Source: Paenibacillus sp. YN15 (GTDB lineage: Bacteria; Bacillota; Bacilli; Paenibacillales; NBRC-103111). From it: a DNA stretch of 39,004 bases. The DNA lies in NCBI RefSeq assembly GCF_003285005.1, contig NZ_QMFA01000004.1, forward strand, positions 292,829 to 331,832, in the 5' to 3' direction. The translations under genes and the position numbers were made by a program. The notes below the pieces were generated by a model that saw only the letters and a list, made by a program, of their open reading frames with translations, was not told the DNA's origin and searched no databases. This document shows positions 1 to 9,253 of the stretch, piece by piece; within the stretch, counting starts at the first letter, position 1, and every line of letters begins with the position of its first letter.

Positions 1-212
1 GCATGTTCACCACGCCCAGATGTTCGATGCTGATCGTTTGGTTTTCACGAATCAGCTTCGTCGTCAGCTTGTGGAGAAAGTCATGTCGAGTATTCGCGAT
101 GTGTTCATGGATTCGCGCCACTTGTCGTTTGGCCTTCTTATGGTTCGCCCCACCTGGAGTGCGACGGGCCATCCGCCGGTTTGCCCGTGCCAGCGCCCTC
201 CGCCTCCAGAGT
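1..212 (-). pseudogene. TnpB (IS200/IS605 OrfB) remnant, runs off left edge
   Basis: Read on the minus strand from about 212 down to the window edge, the frame gives a typical central TnpB segment: a basic stretch (RRRALARANRRMARRTPGG), then KAKRQVARIHEHIANTRHDF, LHKLTTKLIRENQTISIEHL and GVVNM. In the family this is the helix-rich part just before the conserved 'iEdL' motif; TnpB is the RNA-guided nuclease of IS200/IS605 elements. Upstream of about 212 the same frame stays open but no longer resembles TnpB (no recognisable 'GiDlGv' catalytic motif), so the 5' part looks degraded or replaced. The 3' part lies outside the window. Family assignment is confident; calling it non-functional is an inference from the missing upstream catalytic region. 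Confidence 0.7.
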
Positions 213-440
213 CCATTTGCGCCACCATTCGTAAATGGGAGGGTTTCCGGTAAAGCCGGGGATATCCGGCTGGGTCTGTTGGCAAAGCGCATACAAGCTC
301 CGCTCCGCCGCTTCTCCCGCACAGACAGCTTCAAGAGGGAAGCCTCCACCCCCTCCGCCCACTCTTCTCTCCGGCGGCTTGGCAGCAAATGATTAAAGTA
401 AAAATTTCCAGATGCATACCTCCTCCTTTCCAACCTACCC

Positions 441-660
441 AACTATTTGCGAAACTGATTCAACTATTTGCGGAACTGAGAAGCCCTTATGCTGTAGAAA
501 ATGCCCGGGCCAAGCTGCTAAAGGAACTCAAACGACCTTATTAGCTCAAATCGGGGGCAGTAGGGTCAAAAAGGCCGCCTCTCCCCCAATAGCGGTCTCT
601 CAGTTCCGTTAAAAAGCAAAAACCCCCGATTTTGGCCTGTAAGGGTCGCTGAGTTCCGTT
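441..660. repeat. Intergenic cluster of inverted and direct repeats
   Basis: This gene-free stretch between the TnpB remnant and dapL holds related short repeats. Two direct copies of AACTATTTGCG(G/A)AACTGA lie at 441-458 and 462-479. A unit beginning AAGGAACTCAAACGACCTTA at 521, followed by an ATCGGGGG block, has an inverted partner at 623-660 that reads AACGGAACTCAGCGACCCTT on the minus strand and also ends in ATCGGGGG. A third inverted copy (minus strand AACGGAACTGAGAGACCGC) lies at 580-610. The arrangement could fold into a long imperfect hairpin. It resembles a dispersed intergenic repeat or a miniature element, but no terminal target duplication was identified. No credible gene was seen here. 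Confidence 0.6.
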
Positions 661-710
661 CCGTTACAACTCAACTGGGATGCCCCCATACCCCCGCCCC
701 GCGGAAGCCC

Positions 711-753
711 TAAAAAAGAAAAAACAAGCCCTCCTGCAAAAAGGAGAGCTTGT
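711..753 (-). terminator. Rho-independent terminator of dapL
   Basis: Arms at 724-735 (ACAAGCCCTCCT) and 742-753 (AGGAGAGCTTGT) form a 12-bp stem with a single mismatch around a six-base loop. On the minus strand the stem is followed by TTTTTTCTTTTTT (712-724). It lies just past the dapL stop codon and is a textbook intrinsic terminator. Confidence 0.9.
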
Positions 754-777
754 CTCGTATAGAGGAATGGCAGGCCT

Positions 778-2013
778 TTAGAAGCGCAGGTTCTGGAAAC
801 GTTCCACAGCCTTTTCGGTATTTTCGCGGCTGCCGAAGGCGGTCAGGCGGAAGTAGCCCTCGCCGCTTTGGCCGAAGCCCACGCCCGGCGTGCCCACAAT
901 ATGGGCCTGGGTCAAAAGCTTGTCGAAGAATTCCCAGGAGCCCATGCCCTCCGGAGTCTTCAGCCAGATGTACGGGGCGTTGACGCCGCCGAAAACCTCG
1001 ATGCCCAGAGCGGCGATGCCCTCGCGGATAATCTTGGCGTTGGTCATGTAATATTCCACCAGCTTGGCGATTTGCGCCTTGCCCTCCGGAGAATAGACGG
1101 CAGCTGCGCCCTTTTGGGTAATGTAGGAGCAGCCGTTGAACTTGGTGGTCTGGCGGCGGTTCCACAGCTCGTTGACCACTACCGGGTTGTTGTCCTCGTC
1201 ATAGGCCAAGAGCTCCTTGGGCACAACGGTGTAGGCGCAGCGGACGCCGGTAAAGCCGGCGGTTTTGGAGAAGCTGCGGAACTCGATGGCCACTTCCTTG
1301 GCGCCTTCGATTTCGTAGATGCTCCGCGGCACATCCTTCTCCTGGATGTACGCCTCATAGGCGGAATCGTACAGGATCACGCACTTGTTGGCGCGGGCGA
1401 AGTCCACCCACTTCTTCAGCTCTTCCTTGGAAAGAGTCATGCCTGTGGGGTTGTTGGGATAACACAGGTAGATCAGGTCCACTTTTTTATCCGGCAGAGC
1501 GGGAATAAAATGGTTGCCTGCATGGCAGGGCAGATAGACGATGTTGGAATAGCGGTTCAGATCCTTGACGTATTCGCCGCTGCGCCCCGCCATTACATTG
1601 GTATCCACGTATACGGGATAAACCGGGTCAGTTACGGCCACTACACTGTCCAGGCTGAAAATCTCCTGGATATTGCCCACATCGCATTTGGAGCCGTCGC
1701 TGACAAATACTTCGTTGGCCTTGATGTCGATGCCTCTGGCTTGGTAGTCATTTTCGATAATGGCGTTAAGCAGGAAATCGTAGCCCTGCTCCGGGCCGTA
1801 GCCGCGGAAGCTGGAGGCCTCCGCCATCTCGTTGACAGCAGCGTGAAGCCCGGAGATGATGGCCTCCGGCAGCGGACGGGTTACGTCGCCTATACCTAAG
1901 CTGATGACCTCGGCATTGGGATTTTCGCCGATAAACTTCACCCGGCGGCGGGCAACCTCCGCAAACAGGTAGCTGCCTTGCAATTGTTTATAATTCTGAT
2001 TAATCTTGGCCAT
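778..2013 (-). CDS. dapL: LL-diaminopimelate aminotransferase
   Basis: A 411-residue fold-type I PLP aminotransferase. In the DapL branch of lysine biosynthesis it converts tetrahydrodipicolinate directly to LL-2,6-diaminopimelate with glutamate as amino donor, supplying cell-wall meso-DAP and lysine. Visible family marks are the PLP lysine K250 in [15 protein letters not shown], the [16 protein letters not shown] segment near 184-199 and the [10 protein letters not shown] loop near 105-114. The length matches the family. The ATG at 2013 has an AGGAGG about 13 nt upstream. A gap of 119 nt separates it from the rluD-type gene, so it may have its own promoter, but none is clear. A strong terminator follows. 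Confident assignment. Confidence 0.93.
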   Translation of the reverse strand: MAKINQNYKQLQGSYLFAEVARRRVKFIGENPNAEVISLGIGDVTRPLPEAIISGLHAAVNEMAEASSFRGYGPEQGYDFLLNAIIENDYQARGIDIKANEVFVSDGSKCDVGNIQEIFSLDSVVAVTDPVYPVYVDTNVMAGRSGEYVKDLNRYSNIVYLPCHAGNHFIPALPDKKVDLIYLCYPNNPTGMTLSKEELKKWVDFARANKCVILYDSAYEAYIQEKDVPRSIYEIEGAKEVAIEFRSFSKTAGFTGVRCAYTVVPKELLAYDEDNNPVVVNELWNRRQTTKFNGCSYITQKGAAAVYSPEGKAQIAKLVEYYMTNAKIIREGIAALGIEVFGGVNAPYIWLKTPEGMGSWEFFDKLLTQAHIVGTPGVGFGQSGEGYFRLTAFGSRENTEKAVERFQNLRF

Positions 2014-2132
2014 GGATAGCTTGATTCCTCCTGGTTCTCTTGTGCTTGCTCTGCTTCCTTTAAGCTACCGAAAAAATGAGGCAAAATCCATGGATCGAGA
2101 GTTGTTTCCTTTGCACTTTTCTCCGGGGAGCC

Positions 2133-3131
2133 CTAACTCATCCGCAGACGCTCCAGCAATTGGCGCATATCCTCCGGCAGCGGGGCGGAAAATTCCAGAT
2201 ACTCGCCGCTCACCGGATGGACAAAACCCAGCACAGCCGCGTGCAGGGCCTGGCCCTTCATCTCCTTGTCCCGGCTTTTGCCGTAGAACGGATCGCCTAC
2301 CAGGGGATAGCCGATATATTTCATATGAACCCGGATTTGGTGGGTCCTGCCGGTTTCCAGCTTCAATTCCAGCACCGAAAACTCCTTCAACCGTTCAGTT
2401 ACCGTAAAATGGGTGACGGCATGGCGGCTGTTTTTTTCGGTAACGGTAAACAGCTTCCGGTCATAGGAATCCCGTCCGATAGGGGCATCTACTGTGCCCA
2501 TGTCATGCGGGACCACACCGTGAACCACTGCGATATATTTGCGGGTAACCGTATGATCCTTCAGCTGTTGGGCCAGGGACTGGTGGGCCTGGTCGTTCTT
2601 GGCGGCCATAATCAGCCCCGAGGTATCCTTGTCAATGCGGTGGACAATGCCGGGGCGCAGCTTCCCGTTGATCCCGGACAGATCCTTGCAGTGATGAAGC
2701 AGACCGTTCACCAGGGTGCCGGTATAATGGCCTGCCGCGGGATGAACCACCAGCCCCCGGGGTTTATTGACCACGATGACATGGCTGTCCTCATACACAA
2801 TGTCCAGGCCCATCGGCTCGGGGGCAATTTCCGTCTCCTCCAGCTTGGGGACCGTTACCGCAATGATGTTGCCCTCCGCAACCTTGTAATTGGACTTCAC
2901 CGCAAAGCCGTTGACCAGCACATGGCCGTCCTTGATCCAGTTCTGGATTTGCGTCCGGGACACTACCGTGTCCATGGATTCATTCACATATTTATCGATA
3001 CGCTGGCCGGCGAATTCAGACTCCACCGTCAACGCCAGCTCTCCGGATTCCTCCTGAAGCTCGTCCAGCTCCTCTGCCTCTTCCGGAAAAGGGCTGTCCA
3101 GCCCTTCTCCTCCGTTGAACTCTTCTTCCAA
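2133..3131 (-). CDS. rluD: RluA/RluD-family 23S rRNA pseudouridine synthase
   Basis: Product of 332 residues. It has an N-terminal S4 RNA-binding domain (about 38-95) followed by the RluA-type catalytic domain with HRIDKDTSGL at 164-173; D167 is the expected catalytic aspartate. The C-terminal motif GRTHQIRVHMKYIGYPLVGD is also typical. The enzyme isomerises uridines in large-subunit rRNA. The start is TTG at 3131: GAGGAGG lies eight bases upstream and the nearby ATG is out of frame. The first 35 residues are strikingly acidic (EEAEELDELQEESGE), an extension before the S4 domain. The gene is the equivalent of B. subtilis ylyB by position next to lspA. The exact target uridines cannot be read from sequence. 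Confidence 0.9.
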   Translation of the reverse strand: MEEEFNGGEGLDSPFPEEAEELDELQEESGELALTVESEFAGQRIDKYVNESMDTVVSRTQIQNWIKDGHVLVNGFAVKSNYKVAEGNIIAVTVPKLEETEIAPEPMGLDIVYEDSHVIVVNKPRGLVVHPAAGHYTGTLVNGLLHHCKDLSGINGKLRPGIVHRIDKDTSGLIMAAKNDQAHQSLAQQLKDHTVTRKYIAVVHGVVPHDMGTVDAPIGRDSYDRKLFTVTEKNSRHAVTHFTVTERLKEFSVLELKLETGRTHQIRVHMKYIGYPLVGDPFYGKSRDKEMKGQALHAAVLGFVHPVSGEYLEFSAPLPEDMRQLLERLRMS

Positions 3132-3188
3132 GCGGCCATCCTCCTCAACTAATGCTTACGATGCCGGCGTTGCCTTGCGGCAAAGCCC

Positions 3189-3704
3189 TCAGGAAGCTTG
3201 TTCCCCGTTTTGCCGTGTTGCCCGCTTTTCCTTGCGCCATTCGATCAGTGTATCCAAAAAAATCAATCCCACACCCAGCACAATGGCGGAATCCGCCAGA
3301 TTAAAAATAGCGAAGGTGTAATCCACATGTTTGCCGAACCACTCGAACTGGAAGCGGAATTGCAGGAAGTCCACCACTTCCCCGAACAAAGCCCGGTCGA
3401 TAAAGTTGCCTGCAGCCCCGCCAAGCAGAAACCCAAGGGCGGTGGGCAGAAGTTTTTTGCCCGCGCGGATGGTCCGGAGCAGATACCAGATCAAACCGGT
3501 GAGAATGATTACTGTAATGGACACGAAAAACCAGCGCTGTCCTTCCAGAATGCTGAAGGCCGCGCCAGTGTTCCGGTGGGAGGTAATCGAAAAAAACTCG
3601 CCGATCACCGATCTTGTTTCATACAGATCCATCTTATTGACGATGATCCATTTGCTGGCCTGGTCCAAAACCAGCACCACAAAGGCAAGGATAAAATACA
3701 GCAA
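3189..3704 (-). CDS. lspA: Lipoprotein signal peptidase (signal peptidase II)
   Basis: Integral membrane aspartic protease that cleaves the signal peptide of prolipoproteins after diacylglyceryl modification. It would process the two ABC binding lipoproteins in this window. From the chosen start it has 171 residues, four hydrophobic segments and the catalytic pair: D103 in GNFIDRALFGEVVDF and D138 in FNLADSAI. The frame is open 20 codons further to an ATG at 3764, but the TTG at 3704 has AGGGAGGG seven bases upstream and gives the usual N-terminus (MLYFILAFVVLVLDQASKW), so TTG is preferred. It lies 57 nt before the rluD-type gene in the same orientation. Very confident on function. Confidence 0.93.
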   Translation of the reverse strand: MLYFILAFVVLVLDQASKWIIVNKMDLYETRSVIGEFFSITSHRNTGAAFSILEGQRWFFVSITVIILTGLIWYLLRTIRAGKKLLPTALGFLLGGAAGNFIDRALFGEVVDFLQFRFQFEWFGKHVDYTFAIFNLADSAIVLGVGLIFLDTLIEWRKEKRATRQNGEQAS

Positions 3705-3851
3705 GGAAAAACCCTCCCTTAATAACTTCCGTTCATCCCTGTCATCCATGCACACAACCTGCATGTTCGCTACCCTAAACTTTTCCTTGCGAGAAAAGCC
3801 TTCTTGCTACACAAACTACCGGTAAGACATGTCCAGAAAGGAGCCCTTCCT

Positions 3852-4583
3852 TTGAACCATCTCAGCGCCACACAATTGGATACCCTGCGCCGCCAGCTCC
3901 TCCGCGACAAGCAGGAGCTTACGAACCAGCTTCGGGAGAGCGACCAGTTCGGCCTTCGCGATTCCCTCCGCGAGGGGGTCGGCGAGCTTTCCGCATACGA
4001 CAATCACCCGGCGGACCTGGGAAGCGAGGTTTTTGAACGGGGCAAGGACTTGGCCCTGGCGGAACAGACGCAGCATCATCTGGCAGATGTGGAACGTGCT
4101 CTGGCCGATATGGATGCCGGGATTTACGGCATTTGCAAGGCCAGCGGCGAGCCCATTCCCTTCGAGCGGCTGGCAGCTATGCCCACGGCGGAGTTCACTG
4201 TGGACCACACCCCGCCCAAACCTCACTTCAACCGCCCGATAGAGGAAGAATTTCTGCAGCCTCCTTTTGGCCGGACCAGTCTTGACGAGCGTGCCGATGA
4301 AACCGAATTTGACGGGGAGGATGCCTGGCAGATCGTTGAATCCTGGGGCACCTCCAACACCCCGGCCATGGCCGAGAGCCCTCAGGTAGAGAGCTATGAG
4401 GAGATGGAAATTGAAGCCGATGAGCAGGTGGGCTATGTGGAGCCTATCGAAAGCTTCCTGGCCACCGATATTTACGGCCGGCATGTGACGGTTGTGCGCA
4501 ACAAGCAATACCGGGAGTATATGGATAACGGAGAGGGCGAAGGGCTTCTGGAGGAGGATACCGCAGCGCAGGATGAGCTTTGA
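3852..4583 (+). CDS. DksA/TraR-family regulator of the YteA/YlyA type
   Basis: Product of 243 residues with an N-terminal coiled-coil-like helical pair (LRRQLLRDKQELTNQLRE; LAEQTQHHLADVERALADMD) followed by a degenerate zinc-finger region, YGICKASGEPIPFERLAAMP. DksA-type proteins normally carry CxxC...CxxC. Here only one cysteine of the four remains (ICKAS, then TVDH), so zinc binding is unlikely. The long acidic C-terminal tail ends near VVRNKQYREYMDN, as in Bacillus YteA-like proteins. The role, binding to RNA polymerase, is inferred from the family. The start is TTG at 3852 with AGAAAGGAG eight bases upstream. It is the only plus-strand gene in the housekeeping block, while the corresponding ylyA lies in the ileS direction in B. 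subtilis. Confidence 0.8.
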   Translation: MNHLSATQLDTLRRQLLRDKQELTNQLRESDQFGLRDSLREGVGELSAYDNHPADLGSEVFERGKDLALAEQTQHHLADVERALADMDAGIYGICKASGEPIPFERLAAMPTAEFTVDHTPPKPHFNRPIEEEFLQPPFGRTSLDERADETEFDGEDAWQIVESWGTSNTPAMAESPQVESYEEMEIEADEQVGYVEPIESFLATDIYGRHVTVVRNKQYREYMDNGEGEGLLEEDTAAQDEL

Positions 4584-4697
4584 CCGGTGCTTCCACCGGG
4601 CATCTGCCTTATCCTGTCTGCCGATCTTAGGTCGATCCCCATCCCCGACCCGTTCCCTTGGCCATTTCCGCGCCAGCCCGTTTCCTCCGCCGCAACC

Positions 4698-4727
4698 CTT
4701 AAGGCGCCCTTCCCAGGGCGTCTTAAG
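4698..4727. terminator. Hairpin between the convergent DksA-like gene and ileS
   Basis: Arms at 4698-4710 (CTTAAGGCGCCCT) and 4715-4727 form a 13-bp stem with one mismatch and a TCCC loop. On the plus strand it is followed by a moderately T-rich stretch (GGCGTTTTGGCGTTTTG). It sits between two convergent stop codons and probably ends the plus-strand gene, perhaps both. Confidence 0.6.
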
Positions 4728-4760
4728 GGCGTTTTGGCGTTTTGTTGTTCGCCCTTCCCC

Positions 4761-7532
4761 TTAGCCGATCACCTCTGCACAGCGTTCACACAGGGTGGAA
4801 TGCTTCTCCACCGTGCCCACTTCAGGGGTAACAATCCAGCAGCGCTCGCATTTTTCCCCTTCGGCCTGGCTCACCAGCACATGAAGCCCCTTAAAGGCTG
4901 CCGCTTCCTGCGGATAAGCCTCATCGGCTTTATGAAGCACAACGGCGGAAACAATAAAGAGCTGGTCCAGATCGGCAAATTGCTCCAGCAGCGCTTCCGT
5001 TTCCCGCTCCGGATACAAATCCAGCTTCGCGCCCAAGGAGTTCCCGATCAGCTTCTTGTTGCGGGCTTCCTCCAGAGCCTTGTTCACCTCATCGCGGATA
5101 TCGATGAAGGCTCCCCAACGCTGCTCCAGTTCAGCATCCGCTACAGCTGCGTCCGCTGCCGGCATTTCGGCCAGCTGGACGGATTCCTCCGTCACGCCGG
5201 GGATGAGCCGCCAGATTTCGTCGGCAGTGTGGGGCAGAATGGGAGCCACCAGCTTCGTAATGGCGCACAGCGCATCGTACAGCACCGTTTGCGCCGCCTT
5301 GCGGGCCGGGGCATCCGGCTTGCTGGCATAGAGCCGGTCCTTCACAATATCCAGGTAGAAGGCGCTCATTTCCACGGCGCAGAAATGATGCACCGCCTGA
5401 TAAACCTGCTGGAACTCGTAGTGGTTGTAAGCCTCAGTCACCTTGGCAATCAGCTTGTTCAGCCGGATCATGGCGTAGCGGTCCAGGCTGTTCATGTCCT
5501 TCACCGCCACCCGGTCCGCGGCGGGGTTGAAGCCGGTCAGGTTGCCGTGCAGGAACCGCAGGGTATTGCGGATTTTCCGGTATACCTCGGCGGTTTGGGT
5601 CAGAATATTGTCGGACAGCCGCTGGTCGGACTGGTAGTCCGCAGACGCCACCCACAGGCGGAGAATATCGGCTCCCAGCTTGTCGCAAACCTTCAGCGGG
5701 TCCACCGTGTTGCCCAGGGACTTGGACATTTTGCGGCCTTCCCCGTCCAGGGTAAAGCCGTGGCTCAATACGCCCTTGTAAGGCGCGCAGCCGTTTACGG
5801 CCGTACTGGTAATCAACGAGGAGTTGAACCAGCCGCGGTATTGGTCGGAGCCTTCCAGATACAGGTCCGCCGGGAATTGGAGCGCTTCGCGCTGCCCCAG
5901 CACCCCTGCATGGGAGGAGCCGGAATCGAACCAGACGTCCATAATATCCTTTTCCTTGCGAAACCGGTCATGGCCGCACTTGGGACATACGGAGCCGGCA
6001 GGCAGAAGCTCCGCCTCGTCGCGGATAAACCAGGCGTTGGAGCCTTCCTTGGCAAAAATACCGGCTACATGCTCAATCGTTGCTTCGTCCACATGGGAAT
6101 GTCCGCAGGCTTTGCAGTAGAAGATGGGAATCGGCACCCCCCAGACACGCTGCCGGGAAATGCACCAGTCGCCCCGGTCGGCAATCATATTGTGCAGGCG
6201 GACCTCGCCCCAGGCAGGGGTCCATTCCACATTTTTGATCTCTCGCAGCATGTCGTCCCGGAAGCCGTCGATGGAAGCAAACCATTGTTCGGTAGCCCGG
6301 TACATCACCGGCTTCTTGGTGCGCCAGTCATGGGGATACTGGTGGACAATGGAGCTCTGCTTCAGCAGATGGCCGGATTCCGTCAGCATCTCCAGAATCA
6401 TGCCGTTGGCTTTTTCATAATAGATGCCCTCAAAGCCCGGCGCTTCGGAGGTGAACTTGCCTTGATCGTCCACCGGCGAAAGCACGCCCAGATTGTAGCG
6501 CTGTCCCACCGCAAAGTCGTCCTCGCCGTGGCCGGGAGCCGTATGGACGCAGCCGGTGCCCGCTTCCAGCGTAACATGCTCGCCCAGGATCACCAGGGAG
6601 TCCCGGTCGTAGAAGGGATGGCGGCAGACCACATGCTCCAGCTCGGTTCCGGTAAAAGTCGCTTCTACAGCGTAATCCACCCAGCCGATTTCCTTGGCCG
6701 CCGCTTCCAGGAGCCCCTTGGCCAGCACATATTGCTTGCCCGCGGCATTCACCAGCGCATACTCGTATTCAGGATGCAGGGAGATGCCCAGGTTGGCCGG
6801 CAAGGTCCAGGGAGTAGTGGTCCAAATAATCAAGGAGGCGGTTTCCGGAAGCTTGCCCTTGCCATCCTTCACCTGGAAGGCCACATAGATGGACGGGGAG
6901 GTTTTCTCCTTGTATTCAATTTCCGCCTCGGCCAATGCGCTTTCGGAGGAGGGGGACCAATAAACAGGCTTCAGCCCCTTGTAAATATAGCCTTTTTTGA
7001 CCATTTGGCCGAACAGGCGGATTTGCGCCGCTTCATATTCCGGCTGCAGGGTCAGATACGGATGCTCCCAATCGCCGCGCACCGCCAGACGCTGGAATTG
7101 CTTCTTTTGGCGCTCCACCCATTCCAGGGCGTATTCCTTGCAGAATTCGCGGAATTCGGAGATGCCCATTTTCTTGCGGTCCACCTTGCCGCTGTTGGTA
7201 ATGGCCTGTTCAATGGGCAGACCGTGGGTATCCCAGCCCGGCACATATGGCGCATCAAAGCCGCTCATGGATTTGTAGCGCACCACAAAATCCTTCAGGG
7301 TTTTGTTCAGGGCGTGGCCGATGTGGATATCGCCGTTGGCGTAAGGAGGGCCGTCGTGCAGAATAAACTTGGGGCGCCCCGCATTCTTCTTCTGCACCTT
7401 TTCATAGATGCCGATTTCATCCCACCAGGCCTGTATCTTCGGCTCCGCCTGGGGCAGATTGCCCCGCATGGGGAAGCTGGTTTCCGGCAGATTCAATGTT
7501 TTGCCGTAATCTGTTTTCGGTTGGTCCATCAT
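4761..7532 (-). CDS. ileS: Isoleucyl-tRNA synthetase
   Basis: Class I aminoacyl-tRNA synthetase of 923 residues, charging tRNA-Ile with editing of valine. The HIGH signature is at residues 70-73 ([12 protein letters not shown]), the KMSKS loop is in [12 protein letters not shown], and the C-terminus carries a four-cysteine zinc module ([10 protein letters not shown] and [10 protein letters not shown]). The length and C-terminal zinc site fit the bacterial type rather than the mupirocin-resistant eukaryote-like type. It starts at ATG 7532, preceded by a T-box leader reading an isoleucine codon and a sigma-A promoter, so it is transcribed separately from divIVA in response to uncharged tRNA-Ile. 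Position between divIVA and lspA is conserved in Bacilli. Confidence 0.97.
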   Translation of the reverse strand: MMDQPKTDYGKTLNLPETSFPMRGNLPQAEPKIQAWWDEIGIYEKVQKKNAGRPKFILHDGPPYANGDIHIGHALNKTLKDFVVRYKSMSGFDAPYVPGWDTHGLPIEQAITNSGKVDRKKMGISEFREFCKEYALEWVERQKKQFQRLAVRGDWEHPYLTLQPEYEAAQIRLFGQMVKKGYIYKGLKPVYWSPSSESALAEAEIEYKEKTSPSIYVAFQVKDGKGKLPETASLIIWTTTPWTLPANLGISLHPEYEYALVNAAGKQYVLAKGLLEAAAKEIGWVDYAVEATFTGTELEHVVCRHPFYDRDSLVILGEHVTLEAGTGCVHTAPGHGEDDFAVGQRYNLGVLSPVDDQGKFTSEAPGFEGIYYEKANGMILEMLTESGHLLKQSSIVHQYPHDWRTKKPVMYRATEQWFASIDGFRDDMLREIKNVEWTPAWGEVRLHNMIADRGDWCISRQRVWGVPIPIFYCKACGHSHVDEATIEHVAGIFAKEGSNAWFIRDEAELLPAGSVCPKCGHDRFRKEKDIMDVWFDSGSSHAGVLGQREALQFPADLYLEGSDQYRGWFNSSLITSTAVNGCAPYKGVLSHGFTLDGEGRKMSKSLGNTVDPLKVCDKLGADILRLWVASADYQSDQRLSDNILTQTAEVYRKIRNTLRFLHGNLTGFNPAADRVAVKDMNSLDRYAMIRLNKLIAKVTEAYNHYEFQQVYQAVHHFCAVEMSAFYLDIVKDRLYASKPDAPARKAAQTVLYDALCAITKLVAPILPHTADEIWRLIPGVTEESVQLAEMPAADAAVADAELEQRWGAFIDIRDEVNKALEEARNKKLIGNSLGAKLDLYPERETEALLEQFADLDQLFIVSAVVLHKADEAYPQEAAAFKGLHVLVSQAEGEKCERCWIVTPEVGTVEKHSTLCERCAEVIG

Positions 7533-7560
7533 AAACTGACTCTCCTTTAATAAACAAAAT

Positions 7561-7850
7561 AAAGACCTTCCATCCCCATAACAAAAGGGACGAGAGGTCT
7601 TATTCCCGCGGTACCACCCTCATAAAACCGTCTTCTCCACTTCGAGAAACGGCTTCACTCGTAGGATTGTTAACGGAATCACCCGATGCTCTATACTGGC
7701 CCTGACGGGGCGTTCCAGAGCATACTCCTGGAGGATATTCGGCGCTGTCCGGTTCCCGGGCTTCCACCAACTCCCGGGTCGCTGCGTAACGGAGCTTAAA
7801 CGCGTACTTGTTCCAGTCATCGCAATCAACATATTCTAAAATCGATCAAG
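7561..7850 (-). promoter_or_regulatory. T-box leader (isoleucine) of ileS
   Basis: On the minus strand the leader shows, in order, a stem I region with GGTGGAAGCCCGGG-type elements (about 7770-7750), a specifier segment GAATATCCTCC in which ATC (7736-7734) is an isoleucine codon, and the T-box core AGGGTGGTACCGCG (7620-7607). It ends with a terminator whose arms AAGACCTCTCGTCCC and GGGATGGAAGGTCTT are followed by T-rich sequence (about 7601-7556). Uncharged tRNA-Ile is expected to pair with the specifier and T-box bases, stabilise the antiterminator and let transcription proceed into ileS. The specifier agrees with the gene downstream. Confidence 0.95.
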
Positions 7851-7857
7851 TTACCTC

Positions 7858-7886
7858 AGTATACCCTCTTCAAATTACGGAGTCAA
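7858..7886 (-). promoter_or_regulatory. Sigma-A promoter of the ileS T-box transcript
   Basis: On the minus strand TTGACT (7886-7881), a 17-base spacer and TATACT (7863-7858) match the sigma-A consensus closely and place the transcript start just before the T-box leader. The -35 element overlaps the last codons and stop of divIVA. Confidence 0.8.
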
Positions 7887-8376
7887 TGGACCGCCGCTCC
7901 CGCTCCTCGCTGCCCCGTCCCTCCAGCGTATCCCAGCTGTCCGCCTTGAGAAGCTCCAGCTGCGCTTCCAGCAGCGTCCGGAACCGGGTCCGGTAGATGG
8001 AAGCCTGCTTCTTCAGCTCTTCGATCTCCAGGGCAATCTTGCCCGACTTGACCAGGGCTTCATTGATAATCCGGTCCGCATTCTTCTCCGACTCGCGGAT
8101 AATGAGCTGGGCTTCCTTCTTGGCATTGCCCTTCACCTCATCGGCCGCTTCCTGGGCCACGATGATGGTTTTGCTCAACGTCTCTTCAATATTGGTGAAA
8201 TGGTTGAGACGGTCCTGAAGGGTTTGAATCTGGCTTTCCAGATCTTTATTCTCGCGGATTAAAGCCTCATAATCCTTGATGACCTGGTCCAGGAACTCGT
8301 TTACCTCATCCTCGTCATAACCGCGAAACGCATGACGGAACTCCTTGTTATGTATATCCAGCGGTGTTAATGCCAT
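7870..8376 (-). CDS. divIVA: Cell division/septum-site protein DivIVA
   Basis: A 168-residue membrane-curvature-sensing coiled-coil protein that marks cell poles and septa. The N-terminal lipid-binding domain is clear: LTPLDIHNKEFRHAFRGYDE followed by DEVNEFLDQVIKDYEALIREN. It then runs into long heptad-repeat helices (residues about 30-145). The start is the ATG at 8376 with GGAGG seven bases upstream; an upstream in-frame ATG would add 27 unlikely residues. The C-terminal tail is short and charged (EGRGSEERERRS). In spore formers DivIVA also anchors the chromosome origin at the pole. It sits between ylmH and ileS as in other Bacilli. Confidence 0.94.
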   Translation of the reverse strand: MALTPLDIHNKEFRHAFRGYDEDEVNEFLDQVIKDYEALIRENKDLESQIQTLQDRLNHFTNIEETLSKTIIVAQEAADEVKGNAKKEAQLIIRESEKNADRIINEALVKSGKIALEIEELKKQASIYRTRFRTLLEAQLELLKADSWDTLEGRGSEERERRSIDSVI

Positions 8377-8460
8377 CCTTGCACCTCCAACGAAAATAGC
8401 CGATATTTCCAACCTATTCGACACCCTTGCGGGAATTCCTGCCGGACAGGAGCGCAAATC

Positions 8461-9237
8461 TTAGATATACCTGCCGATTTTTACGCGGACCCGGCCTTTT
8501 TTGGTTATGCCCTCTATCTCCAGCACCTTAAAGCGGCCAAATCCCTGCAGGGAAACCACATCGCCGTCCTTCAATTGGGCGCTGGGGTCCTCCTCCACTT
8601 TCCAATTGAGGCGGCAGCGGCCGGCTTTGATGGGAATGAGCACCTTGGCTCTGGACAGATGCCACACATCCCCGGCAATCCCGTCAAGACGCAGGGAAGC
8701 CACAGACAAGGACATTTCCTCCAGCTTGGTTTCCGCTGTCCGCAGATCGGAGACAGGCAGAATAGACGTGCTCACCCCTAACCGGTGCACCTGGAACAGA
8801 TTCATGCTGAAATAATCGGCAATCTCCCGGGCCACAAGAATATGGCAGGCATCCCCCAGTACATGGATGTCCCCCACCTTGTCCCGCTTGACGCCCAGCC
8901 CCAGAATGGAGCCCATAAAATCGCCGTGCTCCAGCTCGGCAAACCGGCTATCCGGAGAGGTGATTTCCAGCACTGCAATGCCCATCTCCTCCTCTGCCGG
9001 GTCCCGGTAGGAAGGGGCAATGACCGCCCGTCTGCGCTCCGCTCCAGCGTAACCGCCGTCCAGATGCAGATTCACATCCGCCCTGTTGGCCAAGGATTCG
9101 ACAATGAAGCACTGCCGCGGATCAAGGAAATCCGTCCGTTTGACCGTGTGGTTCTCGGCCCGTTGGACCCAGTCCCAGGCCTTGTCCACAAATCCCTTCT
9201 CGTCCTCGTGAAAATGCCCGTACCATTCCCGCTCCAT
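8461..9237 (-). CDS. ylmH: YlmH family S4-domain RNA-binding protein
   Basis: Product of 258 residues. The N-terminal two thirds (HFHEDEKGFVDKAWDWVQRA; TDFLDPRQCFIVESLANR) match the YlmH fold. The C-terminal S4 RNA-binding domain spans roughly residues 180-245, with LRLDGIAGDVWHLSRAK and LKDGDVVSLQGFGRFKV. Homologues bind the ribosome/peptidyl-tRNA in ribosome-associated quality control; the older annotation links the gene to division by position only. The start is the ATG at 9237 with a G-rich Shine-Dalgarno (GGGGGG) seven bases upstream, nine codons inside a longer open frame that would overlap ylmG. Confidence 0.9.
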   Translation of the reverse strand: MEREWYGHFHEDEKGFVDKAWDWVQRAENHTVKRTDFLDPRQCFIVESLANRADVNLHLDGGYAGAERRRAVIAPSYRDPAEEEMGIAVLEITSPDSRFAELEHGDFMGSILGLGVKRDKVGDIHVLGDACHILVAREIADYFSMNLFQVHRLGVSTSILPVSDLRTAETKLEEMSLSVASLRLDGIAGDVWHLSRAKVLIPIKAGRCRLNWKVEEDPSAQLKDGDVVSLQGFGRFKVLEIEGITKKGRVRVKIGRYI

Positions 9238-9253
9238 AAGAAAGCCCCCCAGC

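Noticed and set aside
412-612. Small plus-strand open frame of 66 codons
   Set aside because: It covers the inverted-repeat cluster, has no good Shine-Dalgarno site and its peptide has low-complexity, repeat-derived sequence.
868-1899. 343-codon plus-strand open frame
   Set aside because: Lies inside dapL on the opposite strand; dapL has all family motifs and a proper terminator.
4587-7550. 987-codon open frame on the plus strand
   Set aside because: It is antisense to ileS for nearly its whole length. The opposite strand has full synthetase motifs and a T-box leader, so this frame is a codon-bias shadow.
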